From Paenimyroides baculatum (GTDB lineage: Bacteria; Bacteroidota; Bacteroidia; Flavobacteriales; Flavobacteriaceae), in contig NZ_VWSG01000004.1 of the NCBI RefSeq assembly GCF_008629655.1, positions 203,472-267,471 on the forward strand: a stretch of DNA of 64,000 bases, given 5' to 3'. The position numbers and the translations under genes are program-made. This document shows positions 45,639 to 53,260 of this stretch, in pieces. How positions within the stretch are numbered: the first letter of the stretch is position 1; the number at the start of each line of letters is the position of its first letter. The notes below the pieces were generated by a model. It saw nothing but the letters and a program-made list of their open reading frames with translations, did not search any database and was not told the origin of the DNA.

Positions 45639-46238
45639 ATGAAAAACATCATACTTATTTCGCTTCTTTTTGTTTACAATATTTGTAATGCACAAACCAC
45701 TTTTAAAAACGAACGATTAGGCTTTTCTATAAACCAACCTAACAAATGGATTGTTGCTGAGGAAGGTGAGACCGTTCAAAATCTGGAAGAACACATTAAG
45801 CTTGACAAAGCAACTTTAAAAAAGCTTATTGATACCCATAAAGGTACCTATCAGGTGGTAACCTTTTTTAAATACCCCATTAACAGCAGACATGGTGTAA
45901 TACCTACCATTAAGATTGTATTGAAAAATAACGGCGCAGCGTCTTTTGAGGATTTTAAGAAAAGTATTGAAAGAAGTTTTTCGGGTATGAAGGATATTTT
46001 TCCTGACTTTAAGTTCATAGAACAACCAACCGTTAAATATATAGATGGCAAGCAGTGTGTTTTTGCCATGTGCGATTACACATTAACAGCCAACAACGGA
46101 CAAGAAAAGGTTAAAATTATGGTATATGCCGTACCTGTAAATGATTCTTTTTATCAGATTACCTTTATGGATTCAGAAAAAGAAGATAACAGCAAGCTTT
46201 TTGAAAAGATTATTGAATCGATCAGGATTGAGGAATAA
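45639..46238 (+). CDS. exported hypothetical protein
   Basis: A 199-aa protein with a signal peptide (MKNIILISLLFVYNICNAQ) and a PsbP/DcrB-like rhythm: RLGFSINQPNKWIV near the start, and at the end YQITFMDSEKEDN then a helix (KLFEKIIESIRIEE). That plan, in which a signal peptide precedes a single compact beta-sheet with a closing helix, is common in Bacteroidota. It is 29 bp after the broken lipoprotein gene and is probably co-transcribed. Function is unknown. Confidence 0.7.
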   Translation: MKNIILISLLFVYNICNAQTTFKNERLGFSINQPNKWIVAEEGETVQNLEEHIKLDKATLKKLIDTHKGTYQVVTFFKYPINSRHGVIPTIKIVLKNNGAASFEDFKKSIERSFSGMKDIFPDFKFIEQPTVKYIDGKQCVFAMCDYTLTANNGQEKVKIMVYAVPVNDSFYQITFMDSEKEDNSKLFEKIIESIRIEE

Positions 46239-46240
46239 AA

Positions 46241-46385
46241 TGTTGATCCCGATGGCTCGGGACAAGACCTGTTTAACTGTTTAATCGTTTATGTGACGGA
46301 TGCTGGGTGTTGGGTGTGCCTTCGACACTTCGACGGGCTCAGTGACCGCAGGCTCACTGGCCGGAATGAGGGAATGGGGAATATA
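46241..46385. repeat. 8-bp-unit repeat with direction-symmetric motifs
   Basis: CCGATGGCTCGGGACAAG (46249 onward) is shared exactly with 37969 onward and contains the hairpin TCCCGA-TCGGGA. It runs into 8-bp units (GTTTAACT, GTTTAATC, GTTTATGT) and the phrase GACGGATGCTGGGTGTTGGG, which recurs at 47.45 and 47.69 kb. Then follows a dyad-rich CTTCGACGGGCTCAGTGACC segment. Confidence 0.7.
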
Positions 46386-46455
46386 GGTGAAGCCGCAGTA
46401 TAAATTTTTCCTAATGTCAGAAAATACTGAGAATGCTTAAAGTTATTGAAATAGC

Positions 46456-46499
46456 TTGAATTAATAAAGACGAACATTTGTTCGTCTTTATTAATTCAA
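46456..46499. terminator. perfect 21-bp palindrome, bidirectional terminator
   Basis: TTGAATTAATAAAGACGAAC plus A (46456-46476) pairs perfectly with 46479-46499 around a TT loop. The stem is symmetric, AT-rich at its base, and lies between convergent genes ending at 46238 and 46596, so it can stop transcription from both sides. Confidence 0.75.
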
Positions 46500-46595
46500 T
46501 TATATACTTTGTGATATATTATCTTTATTAACACTACTGAATATAAAATTTATACTATAGTAACATAGAGAAACACTAGCTAATAATTGTTTTGT

Positions 46596-47291
46596 TTAAA
46601 AATAGGTGATAATGTTTGTAAATGAACCTGTTTGTTGTTCTATGGGATAATTATCACTATTGTATTTGTAGTAATAAGCAAAGCTTTCACCGTCTGTAAT
46701 AACATTGTTTTTACCCTGTTTGCTAATAACCAGATATTCTTTTGGAAACGTATAGGTTAAGAAATTCACCTTATCATCATACTTATAAGATGCGCCATAT
46801 TCTGTACCATATATTGTTTTAGTATGTTCAGACTGCAAGTTACCGTTGAAGTATTCGTATTTGGTTGTAGCAACCTTTTCGCTACCAGAGAAACCTAATG
46901 ACTCCTGAAGTTCTCCGACATTATTATACAAGTATTCGATTGAGGATGAACCTTCCTGCCCTTCCTCCTCATAAGTTGATCTGACAAGTGCGTCATTTTT
47001 ATAAAAGTACTCCTGTGTGCTAAAAAGCAGATTATTGGTATATATCTGTATTTGAACCAGCTTGTTTTGTTCATATTTGTAAATTACCTCACTATACATA
47101 TCCAGATGCTCGCTACTGAAACTCATCTTTGAGACAAATCCATTACTTCCATAAGTATATTCAGTAAGCCCATCGGCTGTTAGTACCGATTTTACTTTTA
47201 ACTTTGCATTTTGCACCTGTACAATTTCATCATTATTACAGGAAATTATAGATGCCGAAAATAGTACTAAAAATAAAAGTGTTTTTTTCAT
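46596..47291 (-). CDS. hypothetical YD-like repeat lipoprotein
   Basis: A 231-aa lipoprotein (lipobox SASIISC, Cys18). The mature part contains repeated Tyr-rich hairpins (EYTYGSNGFVSKM, VIYKYEQNKLVQIQIY, IEYLYNNVGELQES, TKYEYFNGNLQSE), a pattern shared with YD/RHS-like strands and with DUF4595-type Bacteroidota lipoproteins. Function is unknown. It stands alone between a terminator and a repeat patch. Confidence 0.75.
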   Translation of the reverse strand: MKKTLLFLVLFSASIISCNNDEIVQVQNAKLKVKSVLTADGLTEYTYGSNGFVSKMSFSSEHLDMYSEVIYKYEQNKLVQIQIYTNNLLFSTQEYFYKNDALVRSTYEEEGQEGSSSIEYLYNNVGELQESLGFSGSEKVATTKYEYFNGNLQSEHTKTIYGTEYGASYKYDDKVNFLTYTFPKEYLVISKQGKNNVITDGESFAYYYKYNSDNYPIEQQTGSFTNIITYF

Positions 47292-48182
47292 TAGTTTAAA
47301 ATTAGGTGTGCAAATTTACACTTTATACTGGTAATAACGTAAACTAAGACAAAAATACATGAAATAGGAAATACATGATGTTTTGTGACTAGTTGATAGA
47401 ATGGCTGTGATCTGTGGTTGATTCGGTTAACTGTTGATTTGTTTATGTGACGGATGCTGGGTGTGGAGTGTTGGATGTTACCGGATGAGTTGTTGATTTG
47501 TTGAACTGTTGAATCGTTGAGGTGTCGGTGTAAACTTGATAACTTTTGTTTTGCTTGATTTTTTCCACAGATGCACAGATTATGACTTGATCAATTGATG
47601 AACCGTTGAGGTGTTGAATCGTTGAAGTGTTGACGTGTTGAAGTGTTGATTTGTCGAATCGTTGAGGTATTGAGGTGTTTATGTGACGGATGCTGGGTGT
47701 TGGGTGTGCCTTCGAGAACCTCAGGCACCGTTGGAAGGATTTTTTTCACAGATGCACAGATTATTACTTGAAGAATTTTTTGACCGTTGAGGTGTTGAAT
47801 CGTTGAAGTGTTTAAGTGTTGAGGTGTTGACGTGTTGGGTGTGAGGTTTTGGAGAATTTTTACGATTATCCATTTTAAAATAATAAACAAATTTAGTTTC
47901 ACTAATTCTTTCAATTAGTGTAGCAACTGTTTTGTAAATAAAACCCGCGGGATACTTAAATAAAACTACATATACCTGTTGGCTTATTATAAATTGATTT
48001 GACTTTATGTGTGAATCTTTTAAATCTAAAAACAATCTTGATTTGGTGATTTAAGGATGTGGGTGATGACAGCTTAACATTGTATCCTTTTAATCTTTTT
48101 TAGTACGCAACAAATATTACTGTACAAACACACAACAGTTCTATTTTTTATTATCTTTATTTCACAACTAAACCGTTAAGTG
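47292..48182. other. 890-bp region with 8-bp-unit repeats
   Basis: Contains the repeat arrays of 47400-47870 and then about 300 bp of AT-rich sequence before the gene at 48183, with TATCTTTA near 48152 as a weak -7-like box. Two open frames on the minus strand are only the repeat read in different frames (Thr-Ser-Thr-x-Gln-His runs), not genes. Confidence 0.7.
47400..47870. repeat. arrays of a degenerate 8-bp unit GTTGANNY
   Basis: Consecutive 8-mers are in strict register: four at 47492-47523, ten at 47605-47684 and six at 47785-47832 (for example GTTGAGGT, GTTGAATC, GTTGAAGT, GTTGACGT). Between them recur GACGGATGCTGGGTGTTGGG and TTTTTTCACAGATGCACAG. Because 8 is not a multiple of three, this cannot be a protein repeat. 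Confidence 0.85.
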
Positions 48183-49088
48183 ATGAAACAAAAACTACTT
48201 TCTATTTTAGCCTTATCATGTATTTTTATTTCGTGCTCTACGCACAAGCGTTCCCATATTAAAGCGGACGAGGAATTTGTCGTTGAACTTAAAAAACCAG
48301 CTTCCAGAGGAGGTGCTCTTGAAATTGGTCTTCAGGGCTTATTTCTGGGAGCGAAATATTTAACCGAAAAAACAACACAATCATTAACCAGTTCCTATTC
48401 GCAGTCTCTTTCTGTTAATAATTATTACAATACCGATTTAGGTAAAGTAGAGAAAACTTATAATGAAATACACATTAAGAAATTTGCAAAAAAAGTTGAT
48501 GATGAAGACAAATCGAATCTAATAGTAACTATTCGAGACGAAATAACAAAGCTACCTAAAACAAGAGGAACGGATGCTGTTCTTAAAATAGAAGACGTAA
48601 TCAGGGAAAAGGAAGACGACCTACTTAATTTCCATGCGGTAATAGGCATTGAAACGGATCCCGAAAACCCTGGCGTAAGTCGTTTAAGTTTTAACGATTT
48701 AAGAATTCTATTTTCCAAAACAAGAGTTTATAAAGACGAAAACCTGAATGCCGTGGTATCTGTACAAATTGAAGGACAGTGGAGAAATACAGATGGTTCA
48801 CCCAACAAAAATGTACTGATTGAACAAGAATACGATTTCAAGAATCTAAAATACGGTATGGAAAACCAAATTAAAGAATCACTTAAATCGCCTTGGTATT
48901 ACGATATTCCAATCACGTCGGAAATAGAAGACAACCAACAGTTCGGTGTAGTAAAGGTAAACGTACAGGTAAGGGAATATGAAGGAAGCAAAAGCAAATA
49001 CATAAACAAACTTCCAGACATTTTAAGCGACAACAAAAATGCAATAATAAAGGACGGCGCTTCGACCATTGAAAAAATTATAAAATAG
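48183..49088 (+). CDS. lipoprotein upstream of the giant caspase-like gene
   Basis: Start set at ATG 48183 (a GTG lies directly before it). A 301-aa lipoprotein with lipobox CIFISC. It has a helical stretch (EIGLQGLFLGAKYLTEKTT) and a beta-rich remainder of two similar halves (ESLKSPWYYDIP near the end). No family was recognised. It ends 5 bp before the caspase-like gene, so the two are one transcript, and it may anchor or assist that protein at the envelope. Confidence 0.75.
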   Translation: MKQKLLSILALSCIFISCSTHKRSHIKADEEFVVELKKPASRGGALEIGLQGLFLGAKYLTEKTTQSLTSSYSQSLSVNNYYNTDLGKVEKTYNEIHIKKFAKKVDDEDKSNLIVTIRDEITKLPKTRGTDAVLKIEDVIREKEDDLLNFHAVIGIETDPENPGVSRLSFNDLRILFSKTRVYKDENLNAVVSVQIEGQWRNTDGSPNKNVLIEQEYDFKNLKYGMENQIKESLKSPWYYDIPITSEIEDNQQFGVVKVNVQVREYEGSKSKYINKLPDILSDNKNAIIKDGASTIEKIIK

Positions 49089-49093
49089 GATTC

Positions 49094-52000
49094 ATGCTGA
49101 CTTGTCTATGTAAAACAGCCACTGCATTATTTTTGATTATTTTTTTTAGTCAGATTTGCTGTGCCCAAACAGATAAAAGTTACGCTATAGAATTCAAAGA
49201 CTATCATTCTGTAACAATAGAGGATATAAAGCTAACACATGACAAAAAGCATATTATAACAAGTGATTACGACGGAAAAGTTCTAATGTTCGATGCAAAA
49301 AATATTGATTTTGAAAGAACTTTAAAACCACCGGGCGGCATACCGATTTCGGGACTGCAACCTGTTAAAAAAGATTCACTTCTACTTATGTCCCAAAGAT
49401 TTCAAGACAGTTTTAAGGCAGAATATGATTCCCTACTGCTAAAAAACCTGTATTTTGAAACCATTCCACTAACCAAACAGCAGCTTTCATTTCAAATTAC
49501 AAACCTGGACGCTGATAATTATTTCGGAACCTTATATAACGATTCATCACAATACGGATTTACACTATACGACCTTGATTTAAACACTATAGCAACAGTT
49601 GCAGGATTGGGAATTATACCGCCGAAGCACATAAGCATTTCGCACAATTTAGAGAAATTATCGTACTTGCCACCACTAAAAAAAGAGATTATTACCCTTG
49701 GCTTAAAAACGAACAATGTAATAAATACAATTAGTATTCCTGAAAACAAAGAAATTATCTCGTTGTTTTTTGATAAATATTCTCATGATTTGTTTGCCAT
49801 AACAACCGAAAAAGATTCAGGCAATATTGCATTGTACAACTTAAATTCCGGATCGTTTAAAGCACCTGTTTACACAGTTAAACATTTTGCCGAGACCTCT
49901 GCAAAAGTTATCTGCACATACGATAAAGATCTGCATATTATAACGATAACCGACGGATTGTACCCTATTAAACCTTTAATTATTTTGAGAGATAAAAACG
50001 GTTTTTCTCATGATATTGCAGATTTATACACAGGCGCATCCAACGCTGTTGTTAATACTGATCGCAAGGAAATAATTTTTGTAAACGGCAGTAATTTTAA
50101 AAACGTTAAAGACCTATCGGTTTATAACTATAGCACCAAAAATATTACTGGCACATTTCCCGAAACGTCAGGCAATTTTTATTCGAGTGCTTTTCTACCG
50201 GATAACAGTTGGGTTGTTTACAAACAAGGAGACAGAGACGATGTACTTTATAAATATTTTGAGACAGGAACATTCAACAACCGCTTTCATACAAATAATT
50301 TAAGAGGCGACGAATCTGGTTTAAGTTTAGGAAAACTATATAACAACAACAGCATTACTGTTTACTACGGAAAAGATAAGAACGGATCTGATAATACAGC
50401 CTATTTTTATTATGATTTAGTTAAAGACAAACATATACAGATAACTGATGCCCCACTTAATTTCAGCACTCTTCAGGACTACAATCACGAAAAAAAAACC
50501 TTACTGTTAAGCAATGATTTTTACACCAATAACGGACATACCCCAACTATTAATCTTGAGTTTGTAAAGGATGATAAAATTATTCCGATAGCAGGTAAAT
50601 ACAAATTCGGTAAATTTTCTAATGACGGAAATTATATACTTACAATAAACAGTGAAGATCTGATTGAAATAAAAAAAACAACCGATTTAAAAGTTATATT
50701 TTCCAGACAGCTTATCAAAGGAAGTTATAATTTGCACAGTACAGACCGTTCGTTTTTTATTGTTAGCAACAGCTATCACACTATTACGGAAAACCCATGT
50801 AATAAAGAGAGCTTATTTATAGAAGTAAAAAACGACACAGCAACTGTTACTGAAACACCGTGTGTAGTTATAAACAGTATAAGCAATATAAACAACAACT
50901 TTGCTTTTATAACAGATAATGCAGGGCTGGCTGTTAACGGAAAGGCACTTGGGTTTAACAAATCTCATTTTCCGCAAACTGTTTCGTTCAATAAAGATGC
51001 TTCTAAATTTATGGTTTCTTTCAACGACGGAAAAATTGCCATTTACAGTACAGAAACAATGAAACCATTGGGATTCATGCTGCACCCAGACAGTAAAACC
51101 CATATATTTTACGATACACAGAACAATTATTTCAGTAATACAAATGCAGACAGCTATTTAACGGTTTTTGAAAAAGGGATTAAAATACCTACAAGTAAGA
51201 TTACTAAAGATTATTTTAATCCGGTAAAAATACTTGAACTGTTTGATACGCCCAATGAAAACTACCTTACGGCGCTTACAAAAGCACTACACCTAAGAAA
51301 AGACAACATAGCGCTTGATGACGTTATTGATTATAAACCCGTTGCTGCGAATACCGATTTAAACAAGATAACGGATAGCAAAAAACCGGATCTGTACCTG
51401 CTTTCTATAGGAGTTTCTGATTATCAGGACAAATCATACAATCTTACTTTTTCTGACAAAGATGCCATAGACATAGCTAAAATTTACGGAAATCTAAACG
51501 CTGAACAACTACATGCGTACAATGATAAGTTTTTCGGGGAAAAATTCAGACTTTACAATCAGGAGAACGAACTTCTGGGAACAATAAGCCATTATCAGGG
51601 CACATACAAAAGCAGCGGGCAAAAGTACCTTTTAAATACAGCAGGAACCATGTGGCTTGAAAACCTAAACGGTACCTACACCATCTGGGATTATACAACC
51701 GGTGCTGTTGATTCTGTTAACATTCCCGCTACAGAACAAACAGGCTTTACAAATGATACGAACGTGCAGATTTTTGCAAAACCAGACAATACTGGTTTTT
51801 ACCTAAAAGGAAAAGAACATTTATTTGAATATTTGTTCCATTCAAAAAAATTCACCCCTGCACTGCTTGCCTTTGAGCCGAAAAAAGAAAATTTCACGGT
51901 ACTAAAAAACGACAGATGGCTGTATTTTAATAACAATGAAAAAGAACTGAAAATTTCAACTGGAAATTTCAAATCGGATAAAGCCGAGCATACCTATACA

Positions 52001-53206
52001 CTTTCATCTACCGGCTATTTTACAAAAATTAAAGACCTAAAGGCAGACGGAAGTACCGCAACTGATTCTTTATGGCTTGCTAACAAAGAATTCAAAACTG
52101 CATCAGCTGATGGAAAATACGTATTTTTCAGTACCACTGACGGACTTTTTTACTTGAATTTACAAGAAAAAGAACTAATACCTAACCGTCTGCCTATCGC
52201 AATATCAAATCAGTATAACTATGAAGTTTCGGCAGATTCTGATAACAATCAGTTTTATATATTGGAAAACATTCAAGATTCTGCTGAAAAAAAACTAACC
52301 TATTACAACTTCAGCGGCAAGATCCTAAAATCACATACATTTGCTAAAGACTACAAGGTCAGCGACGGCATAGTTAACAACGGCAAATCTTATTACTACA
52401 TAAGGGAAGATGAAGGTTTGCTTTCTGAAACCGTTTTTAATGATTCTGACAAAATTCTTGAAAATGTTCTGCCACATACATTTGGTACTATTTATATGGA
52501 ATACCTGACCAATGAAAAAAGTACTTATGAAAGCATTCAGCAGAAACTACAGGTATTTTTCAGCAAAGCGAGTGCTAATGATCAGGTAATGCTATTTTTA
52601 GCGGGACACGGAGTTTTAGACAGCAAGAACAACTACTATTATGCGCCATATGACATGGACTTTGAAAATGTACACAGAAATGGCGTTTCATTTGAGACCA
52701 TCGTTAAAAGTCTACAGAAATCACCTTCTAAAAACAAGCTTTTACTTATGGACACCTGCCACTCTGGTAAAACGATTGATTTGGAAGAAGATACCACTAA
52801 AGCAAGTACCAATAAACCCCACAATCAGGGAGACAGGGGCTTAAAGATTGTATCAGGGTCTGCCCCAAAATACAAAGTTTCTGATGTGGTTTCAACTTTA
52901 TTTGAGGATTTCTTATCAAACAGCGGCATTACGATAATCTCTGCTTCATCTGGAGGGGATCTGGCGCAGGAACATAAAGACTGGGGCAACGGTGCATTTA
53001 CTGCATCGTATATAAAAATCATGAAGCATAAAATGGGCGGCAGTTTAGCTACCTTTATGCTGAATGAAGAACAAACGCGAACAGCTGTTCCTTTAAATGA
53101 CAGCTTTATAAACGAACTGTATAAAGAAGTTATTGACATTACCAACGGCAAACAAGTACCCGATTTAAGAGAAATAAATAAAAATGCGAACATTCATATC
53201 TGGTAA
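49094..53206 (+). CDS. giant exported caspase-like protein with beta-propeller regions
   Basis: A 1370-aa protein with a signal peptide (ending FSQICCAQ). Residues about 30-720 are beta-propeller-like (WD40/TolB style, starting ITSDYDGKVLMFD). The C14 caspase domain starts at about 767 (LYLLSIGVSDYQD, then SDKDAIDIAKIYG) but is interrupted by about 320 residues of further propeller-like sequence. It resumes at about 1126 and has the catalytic His1172 (FLAGHGV) and Cys1222 (MDTCHSG). The protease should act outside the cytoplasm. It is co-transcribed with the preceding lipoprotein gene and ends at a strong terminator facing the CHAT operon. Confidence 0.85.
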   Translation: MLTCLCKTATALFLIIFFSQICCAQTDKSYAIEFKDYHSVTIEDIKLTHDKKHIITSDYDGKVLMFDAKNIDFERTLKPPGGIPISGLQPVKKDSLLLMSQRFQDSFKAEYDSLLLKNLYFETIPLTKQQLSFQITNLDADNYFGTLYNDSSQYGFTLYDLDLNTIATVAGLGIIPPKHISISHNLEKLSYLPPLKKEIITLGLKTNNVINTISIPENKEIISLFFDKYSHDLFAITTEKDSGNIALYNLNSGSFKAPVYTVKHFAETSAKVICTYDKDLHIITITDGLYPIKPLIILRDKNGFSHDIADLYTGASNAVVNTDRKEIIFVNGSNFKNVKDLSVYNYSTKNITGTFPETSGNFYSSAFLPDNSWVVYKQGDRDDVLYKYFETGTFNNRFHTNNLRGDESGLSLGKLYNNNSITVYYGKDKNGSDNTAYFYYDLVKDKHIQITDAPLNFSTLQDYNHEKKTLLLSNDFYTNNGHTPTINLEFVKDDKIIPIAGKYKFGKFSNDGNYILTINSEDLIEIKKTTDLKVIFSRQLIKGSYNLHSTDRSFFIVSNSYHTITENPCNKESLFIEVKNDTATVTETPCVVINSISNINNNFAFITDNAGLAVNGKALGFNKSHFPQTVSFNKDASKFMVSFNDGKIAIYSTETMKPLGFMLHPDSKTHIFYDTQNNYFSNTNADSYLTVFEKGIKIPTSKITKDYFNPVKILELFDTPNENYLTALTKALHLRKDNIALDDVIDYKPVAANTDLNKITDSKKPDLYLLSIGVSDYQDKSYNLTFSDKDAIDIAKIYGNLNAEQLHAYNDKFFGEKFRLYNQENELLGTISHYQGTYKSSGQKYLLNTAGTMWLENLNGTYTIWDYTTGAVDSVNIPATEQTGFTNDTNVQIFAKPDNTGFYLKGKEHLFEYLFHSKKFTPALLAFEPKKENFTVLKNDRWLYFNNNEKELKISTGNFKSDKAEHTYTLSSTGYFTKIKDLKADGSTATDSLWLANKEFKTASADGKYVFFSTTDGLFYLNLQEKELIPNRLPIAISNQYNYEVSADSDNNQFYILENIQDSAEKKLTYYNFSGKILKSHTFAKDYKVSDGIVNNGKSYYYIREDEGLLSETVFNDSDKILENVLPHTFGTIYMEYLTNEKSTYESIQQKLQVFFSKASANDQVMLFLAGHGVLDSKNNYYYAPYDMDFENVHRNGVSFETIVKSLQKSPSKNKLLLMDTCHSGKTIDLEEDTTKASTNKPHNQGDRGLKIVSGSAPKYKVSDVVSTLFEDFLSNSGITIISASSGGDLAQEHKDWGNGAFTASYIKIMKHKMGGSLATFMLNEEQTRTAVPLNDSFINELYKEVIDITNGKQVPDLREINKNANIHIW

Positions 53207-53210
53207 TAAA

Positions 53211-53249
53211 ATAACAGGAACCATTTAAAACGGTTCCTGTTATTTTTTT
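53211..53249 (+). terminator. terminator between the caspase-like and CHAT genes
   Basis: Arms ATAACAGGAACC (53211-53222) and GGTTCCTGTTAT (53232-53243) pair perfectly over 12 bp and are followed by a run of seven T. The convergent CHAT gene ends at 53261. Confidence 0.85.
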
Positions 53250-53260
53250 GAATACCCGCA

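Noticed and set aside
47400..47870. CRISPR array
   Set aside because: The repeated unit is 8 bp, contiguous and degenerate; there are no constant 25-40-bp repeats with unique spacers and no cas genes.
47591..48035. Two overlapping minus-strand frames rich in Thr-Ser-Gln-His-Leu-Asn
   Set aside because: They are the 8-bp repeat arrays read in successive frames; composition and position give no sign of a real protein.
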